Shown one piece after another: positions 11,601 through 22,000 of a DNA stretch of 64,000 nt. A model generated the notes under the pieces. It was not told the DNA's origin and made no database searches. It was given only the letters and a program-made list of their open reading frames with translations. The stretch is from Larus michahellis (Eukaryota > Chordata > Aves > Charadriiformes > Laridae). Made by a program: the position numbers and the translations under genes. The stretch covers positions 3,556,501 to 3,620,500 of the forward strand of contig NC_133910.1 of NCBI RefSeq assembly GCF_964199755.1, in the 5' to 3' direction. Numbering within the stretch: the stretch's first letter is position 1; every line of letters starts with the position of its first letter.

Positions 11601-13650
11601 GACTAGAAAAAGGGAAATACCCAAAGAGGGACAATCCCAGGACAGCCCTGCTATGGGCAGAGGGTGAGAGTGTGGGTGAGCAGAGGTGGAACAGCAAGTT
11701 GCGGTGCAGGGGACACCGTGCCCCCCTGCTCTTCCACCCAGCATCCACCCTGGATGCAGCCAGCCAGCAAACTCTTTTGGAAAGCATTACTTCACCAAGA
11801 AAAACGTTGAGCATTGAGCGGCTGGGGATGCCCTCAGGCAGAGCGCCCTGCCGTAGCAGCAGCTCAGGCTGAGAGATTAACTCCTTCCCCTGCACACCTG
11901 GGTCTGGGTGGCTTTCTGGTCCACCCCATGGCATGTCCTTGGGGTCAGTGCTGCTGGTGTGCCATCCTGTCCCTTACCCAGGCCCTGGGTGATGGGGAAG
12001 GGGCTCTGCACGTCGGCTGGCCTTATGCTATGGAGGTGTGTTTTTGTTCAGAAGGGGACGCTGAGCTGTGTCACTGTGTGCTGGGCTGCTCACCCCACCA
12101 GAGCTGCTTGTAGGTGGAGTCGGGGGGGTGTCAGTGTCACCCTGAGCCCGAGTCTTCTGGACGCACCTGTTCCTACATCAAGCCATGGTTTGGCTCTGAC
12201 GTCCTGCTTTGACGTGTGCCTAGAGGGTGGCTCTCTGTGTTCCTGTGAGAGCAGCTGCTGGGACATGTTTCTCCATGCTGGGGATTGATATTTTTTACTC
12301 TGGACACATGGAGTGACTGAGGACGAGCAGGAAAATGAAGCATCTCAGCAGCGGGGGGAAACGTGTGCTGAGAGAGGGTGTGGGATTCTCCGTGTGCTGG
12401 CGAAGGCAGCCAGACGTGGGAGAGGAGCGAGTGTTGCAGGGTGCCCCCACCCCAGGGGTCTCAAGCTGGGTCGCTGGCATGGGCCTTGGTGCATAATCTC
12501 TTCTCCCCAGACACGTCCTTCTGGGCTGCGTGGAGGGGTGGGCGAGTTCTTGGTGATTTTTGTCCCTGGCATCTAGGACATGGTCCATCCCACAGCCTTT
12601 TACCAGCTAGAAGTGGGACGTCTGGGCTAGTGAAGGAAATTAATCCCAGCAGGGGACTGCTGAGCCATGCAGAGGTCCACCTGTCCACTCCTCTCATTGC
12701 TAGCTGTGGTGTCTCGGGTATCACCATTGCTGCCTTCTGTCCCTGGATATTCATCACTGCCTCTCTGCTGGGGGTTATCTCCACCACAACCAGCAAGGTA
12801 GGGGTGCTACTCAGCCCTTTCTGGGGGGAATTCAGTGGATTTAGGTGAAAGAGCTGCAGGAGGTGAGATGGTGGACTTTGCATGGGAGTGGCTGATGAGA
12901 TGTCACATCCCTGATGGTGGTTCCGTGGTGGGGCATCTCGGGAGGTGTGGTACCAAACACAGCAGCGTGAGCAGGGCTGAGCATGGCTGGCTGGGGTTGT
13001 AGCAGGTTGCTCTCCCAAACAGCTCTGCTGTGCAGACGTTAGAGGAACCTGTTACAGGGGAAAAGGGAGGTAGAAGAACTGGCCAATGAAGGGAAGGGAG
13101 ACATGAGAGCCAGGTCAAATACAGGATCCAAATGTCTTGCGCCTCAGGAGGTGACCAGGGTTAGTGATCTCGCTGCTGTTGGACCCTCTGCCTGCCCGGG
13201 ACAGCAGATACCTGGGACCACAGCACAGCATTTCCCTGATGAAGACCTCCTGGGGTCTCTATGAGCCTTGACATCATCATACGTGTTAAATGGCCACTGA
13301 TGCCTTTCCCTGGCATTGTGGCAACCCGTGCCCAAATACACGGAGTTTTACAGCGAGGGAGAAATGCAAAATAGTGCATGGTGCTGGGGGTATGAGAGTC
13401 CAGCCCTTCGTTTCACTTTGGCCCTTTCCTCAGGCGAGATCCCGCTGGGATCACTGAGGGAGAGTGAGTGAACCTTCCTGCCCCCAGAGCCCGCAGGTGT
13501 CCCAAACCAACCGCTGTCCCTGCTCTGCCTCGGGGGATGCTGACCCCCGTGGGGAAGGGAGGCCAGGGGTCCCACCACCTGATCCTCCTCCCCAGTTCCA
13601 CTCTTGCTCAGCAACAGAGGCTCTTCCAGCAGAGGAGATCTGAAATGCAG
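8640..13650. other. Intergenic DNA, no gene recognised
   Basis: Contains a G12 run at 8893-8904 and ordinary mixed sequence. The open frames are short, overlap on both strands and resemble no protein family I know. Confidence 0.55.
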
Positions 13651-13659
13651 GCAGAGTGA

Positions 13660-13770
13660 TTAGAATTATAATGATAGTAATTAACACCTCACCTCTCTCT
13701 AAGGATTTTCTAGTGAGGGTGGCCAGGTGCTGGCTGGGCATTAACTAATTAAAGCAATAGCACCCACTGA
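13660..13770. other. Short AT-rich patch with homeodomain-type TAAT cores
   Basis: TAATGATAGTAATTAACACC near 13668-13687 and TTAACTAATTAAAG near 13741-13754 sit about 60 bp apart in GC-rich surroundings. This is a possible regulatory element; nothing else supports it. Confidence 0.25.
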
Positions 13771-14169
13771 AGGGGATGGGTGCCAGCTGGATCACGGGAC
13801 TGCATCGGCTCAGACAGGGCCTCGCTCTCCCTGCCCTCGCTGTTCTCCGTGGCTTGGGGGGAAGATTAAAAGGGAGGAGCTGGGTTAGGAGGGATGGCCC
13901 TGAGCCTGCCCTCCTCCCCCAGGGGTGAGGGTTAATGTATGGAGGAGAAGAACGGGTCAGGAGCAGCCAGGGGTGCTCATCTGGTCCCTTGGGATGTGAG
14001 CTAAAGCATTTGCACATACCTCTGTGTGCATTTGGGGACAGAAAAACTCTAACACATCGACTCCTGCGTGTGCACGTGTCCGTAGGTGGGAGGCTGCTCC
14101 ACACAGTTTTCCATCGACACACAAATGCCAGTACGTGGGCTTGCGTAGACACAAGCCAGCACAATAACA

Positions 14170-14487
14170 CCAAGAAAACGCTTTACAGGGAGAGACTTGA
14201 AGAGCTCAAATTGCTCAGTTTATCAAGGAAATTGAGAGGCGTCTTGATTTTGGTGTGTAAGTGCCACCAGAAGGAGAAATTACTCAGCACTAAAGGACTC
14301 TTTAATGTCAGAGAAAGACAGAACAAGACCCGGCAGCTGAAGGCTGCCAAAGCTGGACTAAAAAGCAGGCGTGCGCGTTAGCAGCAAAAGCAAACTGCCA
14401 AGGGACATGGCAGGGTTTTGTGTCCCTTGGTGAAGGGCAGTCTCATCTCTCTGGTGGAGTTGTCTCAGCCAAACTATTCTGTGATCA
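14170..14487 (+). mobile_element. Old CR1 LINE 3'-end fragment
   Basis: The stretch beginning GAGACTTGAAGAGCTCAAAT and continuing TTGCTCAGTTTATCAA matches the 3' region of CR1 retrotransposons as I know it from birds, turtles and crocodilians. Further matches run through GTGTGTAAGTGCC and the AGAGAAAGACAGAACAAGA part to ATTCTGTGATC near the end. It is 5'-truncated, as most CR1 copies are, and has many substitutions and deletions, so it is an ancient insertion with no coding capacity. Confidence 0.8.
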
Positions 14488-14489
14488 GG

Positions 14490-15180
14490 CACACGGTATG
14501 AGGGTGAGTGGGTGACATTTATTATGCTGTTACAGCCCCTTAGATATTTATTTTTTTTCTTGAATGAGGCCTGGGACACTGTCTCGGCACAGGGACATGA
14601 AGCACCCGTGGGATGGAGCCTAAAGCTGCTGCCTGGCTGTTCACAGAGCTCCGGAGCAGTGGTGCCACCAGCTCTGTGTGGGCTGCTCCTGATGACTTGC
14701 TGCTCTCTTCTTACTAGCCCCAGCAGTGGGGCTGCGGTAGGGCTAGTGGCCCTCGCATCTAGGAGGCTTGGTGCAGGCATGGGGTGTATCAGGGAGCGGC
14801 AGTTCCGGGAGCAGCAGGGAGCTGCTGCAGAGCCCTGGGACGTCAAAATCCCAGAGCTTCGTGCGGCAACAGTGGGACATTTAGCTCCAAAGCTACCGTG
14901 AGACCTTGGGGAAGCTGCTTTGATGGCCCACAGCCAAGCCCGTGAACCCAGAGAAGGGAGAGGGGGGACCTTGGCTGTGGCCTCCTGCGAGGAGAGGGCA
15001 GGTGTGCGGGAAGGTGTGGCTGAATAATGCTGGGTACCTGTGAACTGGTGAAAGGTGTCAGCTCAGAACAAATGAGTAATTGTTGTTGCTGTTGGTATCA
15101 GATGACGTGGTTGACTGGCCAGGGAATCAGCTGAGGAGCGGTGACGTACTGAGCGAAGCAGGGAAGTGATTTGGAAAGGT
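14490..15180. other. Intergenic DNA, nothing recognised
   Basis: No exon, RNA gene or repeat identified between the CR1 fragment and the AT-rich stretch that follows. Confidence 0.5.
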
Positions 15181-15290
15181 AATAAATGTAAGTGTAATAT
15201 AAATATATCAGTATTATGTATTTTATATACATACATAGGTGTATAGAATAGTTATCAGTGGTGCATATAGCATAGCTACACCAGCAGTGA
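15180..15290. repeat. AT-rich low-complexity stretch
   Basis: Runs of TATA, ATAT and ACATACAT without clean periodicity, bordered by ordinary sequence. Confidence 0.5.
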
Positions 15291-15409
15291 GCACTCTATG
15301 GGCTTGATGTTCACATGGGTGTATTTTAGTCCGAGGGAAGCTTAAGAAACCTAATGGCCAACTTCCTTGGGCGTGCTGCTCTGCTGCGTTATCTCTTACA
15401 GGGGGCTGT

Positions 15410-15550
15410 GGGCTGACCCAGCCAGCAGCAAAGCTCCCATCAAGGCACTCGCTCGCTCCCCTCAGTCGCACTCGCTCGCTCCCCTCAGTCGGACGGGGGA
15501 GAGGTTGGAAAAGCAAAAGTGAGAAAACTTGAGCGTTGAGAGAAAGATTC
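15410..15550. mobile_element. LTR-like fragment (avian endogenous retrovirus type), non-coding
   Basis: The block CACTCGCTCGCTCCCCTCAG, then GGGGGAGAGGTTGGAAAAGC and AAAAGTGAGAAAACTTGAG, resembles part of a long terminal repeat that I recall as common in bird genomes. Only about 140 bp is recognisable. There is no gag, pol or env sequence nearby, so this is a degraded solo-LTR remnant. Orientation is uncertain and the family name would need a repeat-library search. Confidence 0.5.
15446..15491. repeat. Perfect 23-bp tandem duplication inside the LTR-like fragment
   Basis: The unit starting CACTCGCTCGCTCC occurs twice without mismatch, at 15446-15468 and 15469-15491. Perfect identity suggests the duplication is much younger than the insertion. 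Confidence 0.9.
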
Positions 15551-16480
15551 CTTATTTCCTTGTATCAGAGGGGTTAGAAAGCAGGGGAGGCCAGGCAGCG
15601 CCCTGCGAGGCTGGCCCGTCTCCCCAGCACCCCCGTACCCCAAAGCGACAGAGCGGGAGGGGAAATGACCTTGCAAACTACAAATTGCCCCAGGGGTAAC
15701 GTGCCACTGCCTCACCCAGAAGTGTTCGCATCATTAAATCTTGTATCAGTCACCGCTCAGGTATTCTCAGGCATTTCCGCGGTGCCCCTCCCGGAGGACT
15801 CCAGGGTCCCTCGCTCCGCTCAGCCCCACTGCGTGAGCTGGGGCATCCAGTGCAGGGGAAACTGAGGCACAGTCGGGTGGGGCTGGACCTCCTCTGTGTC
15901 ACCAGGCACAGCTGCAGGGCAACATCTGGAATACCAAAAGAGGAACAGATTTAAGTCACAAGACAATGCCTATGACTTAATCATGAAGTCTTTTGCATGC
16001 ATATAACCACACTTACATAGGTGGTACAAGACCTGCAGCAGCAGCTGATCCCTTCGTGGGCACACTTTGCCCACACGTGAGAGCACTCACAGCCGCTCTC
16101 CCAGGGCCCGTGGTCAAAGCTCATCTGTGCCGCAGGCAGAGCACGGCTCAGGTGTTTTATCAATAAATGGGTTTTTTAGATAACTTTCTGAATGTTCTTT
16201 GTCAATAATTTTCATTTTCCTTGAAGCTAGGGGAACTTGACATCTGAAAGGAAAATTTTACTCTAAAACCGAGGCTGACATTGGTTTTCTTTTCTCTCTT
16301 TTATAAATTTCCCTTTTAATAAGGGAGAAAGGAGGAAGGGAGAGCAGACAGAACCCGGAGGAAGTGAGCTTTCCCACCACCACAACAAACCTTCAAAACA
16401 ATGTTTTTAAAGCAAAACAATAGTCAAAAATAGCAGGGAAGTAAATCTTTTACAGTTTACCAAACATCCTTAGCGCTTTT
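15550..16480. other. Intergenic DNA, AT-richer from 16200, no gene recognised
   Basis: Contains an isolated AATAAA near 16162 and A/T-rich stretches up to the poly(T) tract. No supported exon. Confidence 0.5.
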
Positions 16481-16481
16481 C

Positions 16482-16509
<28 letters not shown>
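16482..16509. repeat. Poly(T) tract, 28 T
   Basis: An uninterrupted run of 28 T. Read on the minus strand it is a poly(A) tract, but no recognisable retrocopy lies next to it. Confidence 0.95.
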
Positions 16510-16514
<5 letters not shown>

Positions 16515-18150
16515 CTCTGATTTTCAGTGCTGGTGACTCCTCACGCAATTAGATAACAGGGGTGACTCCGGGGCACACGCAGGTGAGCAGGGAGGCAGGA
16601 ATGCACATACACCTTTGACTCCAGTGAGTAAAACCCTCCTGAACCCAGCACCACAGGGCCACGTACGGGAACAGCAGGTACCCTGACGCCGCTGGCATCA
16701 AATACATTGGATTATACCCACCTAGTTATATCTTAGAAATTGCTACGCACAGTGCGGCTGCGGTCTGGAGGATAGATTAATGTCGTGGCATCGCTGCCAG
16801 CCATGTCATGAGAAGGGCTCCTGTATTTGTGTCTCAGCGCAGGGCGCTGCTCTTGCAGTACTCTAGCTGTGCCACAGCGAGCAGAGCCGTGGCTGGAGCC
16901 CAGGAGCCTTTGTTCAGGTCCTGGCGCAGGAATCGCTTTTATTCATGTTGTGACCTTGGGCGAGCAACTTCACCGTGCTTAAAATTAACTTTTCTGCAAA
17001 GAAGGCGCATAAATCTCTGTGCGTCAGGAGAGCTGCGCCGCAGCGTGTGGGGCTTGGTTTGGGTGAAGGGTTGTTTCTTTTTCGCACTGGGTTGTTTTGT
17101 GGGCTGTGTCCCTCCAGGGTGAGGGTGCCGGTGCTGCCCCAGCAATGGGGTGGCCCCAATGGTGCACGAAGCCCTGAGTCTTCAGCCACTTTCCATAGGG
17201 AAAGGGGTTCAGTAAAATCTGCTGTAGCACAGGGTGCTTTTGCCCCCTTCCCCGGTTTATTTGGTTTTGCTGCCAGAGCTAAACAGGGGCTGCAGAGGCT
17301 GATGAAAGAGGCTGCAGGCTCGTCTTACAAAAAAAGAGATGAGAAAAGCAGCGTGCGTAGCCTGGCAAAACAAAAGCTAAGGGCAGCACAAGGAGAGTGG
17401 TGTGCGGATGCATCCCAGGGTACGCCCCGCGGGAGGAGATGAGCTGCTGAAAGCCTTGGCACAGGACCACAGGGGCGTACGTTGCCTGTGACTACACGCA
17501 GGCTGGAAAAATAAGAGGTAGCTTTTAAATGCGGGAGGAGGGAGGGCCTGGAAGAGCTTCCCAGCAGGCGCCCTGTGCGCTGCGAATACACAAACTCCTT
17601 TGGTGCTTTATGAGGGGGTTTATATTGCGACGCGGATGGTCCTGCAGCCCCGTGTGCCTGGGCTGGCGTCACTACAGGTCCGTGGGTGGACGTCTGTCTG
17701 TCCGGCTGGGTCCGGGCTGGGTGTGCTCTACAGATAAACAGCTCAGTTTGTATTTATTCATTCTGCCTGTGTATGCAGCCGGGAGGCCTCGCCAGGAGGT
17801 GCCTCTCCCCAGCGCTGTGTTTGGCGTGGGTTTTACACACGTTTTTTGTTCGGTCACACAGTGCTGAGGGGGGACATGGAAAGTGTGATGGAGGGAAGCC
17901 CGCTGCTCGTCCCCCAGGACATCCCAGGCGGGTCAGACACCTTCACCCCGCTGATCTGCAGAGAGCATGGGGCTGTCATTTACCCCCCAGCCCTGCTCCC
18001 AGGCAGCCATCGGGCCCCCTGTATTTGCCTCTCGCTGGACTCTTAAAGCGATTGGGGTTATAAAAATAGGAGGGGGGAGAGGTGACAGCTGGGCCGGGAG
18101 AATTACAGGGAGGAGATCAGATTAGAGGGAGCAGGGAGCACCAGGAGGCA
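16510..18150. other. Upstream flank of ARRDC1, no gene recognised
   Basis: Unannotatable sequence. A TATAAAAAT element is at about 18059-18067, some 600 bp before the ARRDC1 start codon, but the ARRDC1 promoter itself looks CpG-type. Confidence 0.5.
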
Positions 18151-18151
18151 A

Positions 18152-18495
18152 GATGGCCCCATGCTGGGGCAGCCAGCTCCTTCCATCACAGCTAGGCCCC
18201 ACACCCGGCTCCTTCCCCCACAGCTCAGCCCCACAACTGGCTCCTTCCCTCACAGCCTGGACCCACAACCTGCCCCTTCCTTCACAGCACAGCCCAACCC
18301 CACCAGTTACCCCATCCCTCACAACCCAGCCCCACAACTGGCTCCTTCCCTCACACGAAGGACCCACAACGGGCTCCTTCCCTCAGAGCCCGGTTCCACA
18401 ACCGGCTCTTTCCCTCACAGCCTGGCCCCACAACCGCCTCATTCCCCCACAGCACAACCTGGACCCACAACCGGCTCCTTCCCTCCCAGCCCCGC
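18152..18495. repeat. 32-bp-period minisatellite abutting the ARRDC1 promoter
   Basis: About ten imperfect copies of a unit read as CAGCTCAGCCCCACAACTGG followed by CTCCTTCCCTCA. The period is 32 bp, with occasional indels. Copies differ from each other by several substitutions, most often in the first third of the unit. The array ends directly at the GC-rich promoter core of ARRDC1. Confidence 0.9.
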
Positions 18496-19080
18496 CCCAC
18501 CAGCTGCCCGGGCCCGCCCCGGCCCCACGGCGCGGCCGGGCCGGGGCGGGAGGAGGCGGGGCGGGGCGGAGCCGGCCCCGCCGGGGCAGGGACGTCGCGG
18601 GCCGGCGCGGCTCGGCGCTGAGCGGGGCGGCAGGTAGCGCTGCCGGCGGAGCGGGCCGGGCCGGTGGGGACGGCGCGGCCATGGGGAAGGTGCAGCTCTT
18701 CGAGATCCGCCTCGGCGAGAGCCGCGTCGTCTACAGTCCCGGAGAGCCGCTGGCCGGCACCGTCACCGTGCGCCTCTCGGGCTCGCTGCAATACCGAGGT
18801 GAGCGCGCGGCCTGCCCGCCGCCTCCCGGCACGGCGGTGCCCCCTGCCCGCCTCCCCCGGGCGGCGGGGCCAGGGGGGGTCGGGCCGGGCACCCGCTGTC
18901 CGCGGGGCCCCAGGGCGGTGCGGGTGCCCCGGGGGTCGAGGGGGGCTGTGGGGGTCCGTGGAGCTGGTGCCGGGGCGGAGGGGGGGCGCGGGGAGGAGAC
19001 GGGTTCCCCCCCGCTTCCCCCGGCGCTGGGGACGGGGGCCTTGGGGGCTTGCACCTCGCTTCTCCTCGTCCTGCCAGGAC
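18490..19080 (+). promoter_or_regulatory. ARRDC1: CpG-island promoter and first exon of ARRDC1
   Basis: Very GC- and CpG-rich. Overlapping Sp1-type GC boxes (GGGGCGGG, GGCGGGGCGGGGCGG) lie at about 18542-18570 and GACGTCGC is near 18592. There is no TATA box at a suitable distance. Transcription probably starts between about 18570 and 18660. The island extends into intron 1. Confidence 0.8.
18681..18798 (+). CDS. ARRDC1: ARRDC1 coding exon 1
   Basis: Encodes MGKVQLFEIR to SLQYR (residues 1-39) plus one base of codon 40. The donor is GTGAGC at 18799. The ATG at 18681 aligns with the mammalian start. Confidence 0.97.
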
Positions 19081-22000
19081 AGGAGTAACCTGCTGAATTA
19101 TTTCCTCCTCTGCTTCCTCTTACTTCTTCCTCCCATCTCATAAAAAACACAAAAAAAAACCCCACAACCCAAAACCACCCCCCCCTCCGCCCCCCAAAAG
19201 AGAGTCCAGCACAGGCTTGTTTCACAGGAGCCTCCGAAGCTGGTGGGTCCCTGGGGTGGTGACATTGGGCTAGCCGGAGGAGCCTGGTCCCCACGTCCAG
19301 CCTTTCCCACAGCCCTGTGGCTTCCCTGGGCTGCCGGCATCGCCGCGGCGGTGGCCCCTGAACGCCGGGCGCTGGTGCTCCTGTGTCTGCTGGGGTGCCG
19401 AAATGTGTATTTTTTATAGCAGGGCGCTGGGAGGGGGTGGGCGATGGGGTGTCCCGGCTTGGCGGCTGCCCCAGCAAGATGGGTGCCCGCCCATTTGCAA
19501 GCACGGACCACAGCGAGCAACCGTTTCGTAACGTCTTGAATGAACTTGAATGTTTTGGGTCGTGGAAGTACCATTTTGGGAGAGGTCCAGGCTGAGCGCG
19601 TGGTCCTGTGTGTGCAGGGAGAGTACCTGCCCACGGGGCAGGCACTGGCGGTTTCCGAGCGTTCGTGGTGCGGGGGGTATCGGGGCATGTGGGTGGCTGT
19701 TACTCCCAGGGAGACCCAGGCCATGTTGGTGGCGGGCGCAGTCCTTCAGGGCGGAGGGATGGGGATGGACTCGGGGAAATCGAGCTGCTCGGTTTAGATC
19801 TTCCAAACTGGGAACTTGCTCCCCCACCCTAGAGAAGTGATTTGCGTTTACAAGTTAGTTTTGTGCTCAGTGCCGTGGAAAGGCAAACTGATGTGCTGTT
19901 TTCCCTGAGGTTGTCTTGCTTCTCCTGTGTGCATGCTTCTTCCTTTATAACAAATTATTGGGGGGAAAAAAGACCAAAGAATATAGACTGTAAAGCCTCA
20001 GAAACAGAGACATCAGCCTGGGAGATGGTGCCTGTGCTTGCCTATGTCTTGCTTTTGCAAGCACCTCTCCCAGTTGTCTGCAACAGCTTTTTGGAAGCTT
20101 CCTCAGGAAAAAAAATATCTAGGACAAGCACAGACTTGTAGCCTGTTTAACTCCTGTCAGAGCAAAACAGTTGTGCATCCAGCGTTCATCTCTTTGGAGG
20201 GTACTCGCAGCCGTACTTCTTCCAGCAAAAACGTTCTTAACGAAGTGTGGCTGACTTCCACCCTCAGCCTATCGTGTTGACTTCCACCCCTGTTCCTGAA
20301 GGTGCCTCTTGGGTGATATGAGCACGTTTGGCCTTGGAGGTCTCAGTTGTGCTGGCCCTTGTGTTGCCCAGCTGGCTGGGGCTGGACACGGTTACACCTC
20401 GCTGCTGCCTGCACAACTCCCATCTTGGAGAAGAGCTGCTAGGTTCTCCTCTACGCCAGATCTCCTTTGCTTCCCGGTGTGCTGCAACTGGTTGTTGCGG
20501 GGAAGGAGGAGGGTGTCTCTTTGTTCTGGACATTCTTTCTGCTTCCTTATTGCTTTGACTCTGAAACTTTGGGGTCAGATGTAAGTATTGGTCCTGTAGC
20601 CAGGAGGGGTTTTGCTCTCTGGTGTTTGATGCAAATGTAGGGATTTTGGTGAGAAGCTGGGGCAGCTTCTAGATCTCTAGGGAGAACTGGCAGAAGCATC
20701 AAGCCAAAATCTGAGGTGGGTTGTTTGTGGCTGTTGTGCTTCTGTGCAAAAGTGACCTGAGCAGCTGTTTTGGGCTGAGGTCCCTGCAAATTGGCTTCAC
20801 TGGCTGGGGCAGACACTTTCCGTAACTGGGGTCTGAACTGCCCAAATAAGTCACGTTGGGATGTGACACCAACAGCTACAGAGCGCAAGGTGACTCTTTG
20901 CTGTGTGTCCTCTCTGCTGCCCTGTATCTTATGGTCTCTGGTGTTTAAACCCTCCATGTTGGGAGGGGATCCCTCCGATGGGCTCCTTCCTTGTGGCTGA
21001 AGGAAGTGTCTCGCCCTCAGAGGCAGCTTGGTAGCTGCTGAAACATCTTTCTTGGTGTTACAGCAGGCAACTACTTGCTGGAAAGAGGTCTTAAAGGGAC
21101 TAGTCAGCCCTGTTGAGCTCCACGGGCTCGGCAGCAGAGGAATCGTACAACCTCCGAGATGCTATGGCTTTCTGCTGGGGTGTGGGGAGAGGTGGGTGGC
21201 ATCAACTTGTCTTATACAGTATATACACCTGCACCTTCTGTGACCAGCAGTCGCTTTTCAGACTAATAAACAGCTCCCAGGAGCAGACACAAAGTCCTCG
21301 CCCGTTGCAGTCTGGCCCACAGCACGGAGGCTTGGTGCTTTCCATTTCCTGAGCCGGACCAGTTCTGGTGCGGTGGCTTCTCCCTGTTGTGGTTTGGGAG
21401 ATCACACGTGCAAACAAGCCTGTAGATGACTACTTCACACAGCAGCTCTTGGAAATTGTACCTTCTGAAAAGTGGACAATACAAACAAACAAAGGTCATT
21501 CTGCGTTGCTAAACGTGCCAGAAATCTTGGGTCATAGGAAAGCGTAACTGCAGACACACCTTTCGGGATCATAAATGCTCCCACCTACGCTGTCTTCTGT
21601 GCCAGCCCTGCTGATTAGCAGTCATGGCTGTTCAGCAGCACATCTTCTTCAGCTGACCGAGTGTCACAAATGATGCCTGGCCTTTGGTGACCGTCATAAA
21701 TGACAACTGGCCCTTGGTGACCCAGGCAGACCTTCTGGGGAGGCACACTTCTCCCCGTGGCTACCCCAGGCTGAAGGTCCTTTCCTGAAAACTTCTGAGC
21801 CTCCGGGGAGAGCGCTGATGGGAGTGCAGAATTCCTAATCATTGTGCCTGGCTTGCTGGGTAAATCATCAAACACGAGCGTACAAAGAATAATTAATCTT
21901 AACAGGAAGCTGGCGCTGGGACAGCTGGAGATGGAGTTAATTTGGGGGGAGGGAGGAGGGAAATAAGTTCGTGGAGAGCAGGGCAGGCAGCCCCGGTCGC

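Noticed and set aside
16482..16509. Poly(T) tract as the tail of a minus-strand processed pseudogene
   Set aside because: No gene-like or retroelement sequence follows at 16510 onward, and no target-site duplication was seen.
3990..18490. ZMYND19, the usual upstream neighbour of ARRDC1 in human
   Set aside because: None of its conserved segments, including the MYND cysteine pattern, appears in any frame of this interval.
18153..19088. 311-codon + strand open frame across the ARRDC1 promoter and exon 1
   Set aside because: Its first part is the 32-bp minisatellite translated and its last part runs past the exon 1 donor. Only 18681-18798, in its own ARRDC1 frame, is supported by homology.
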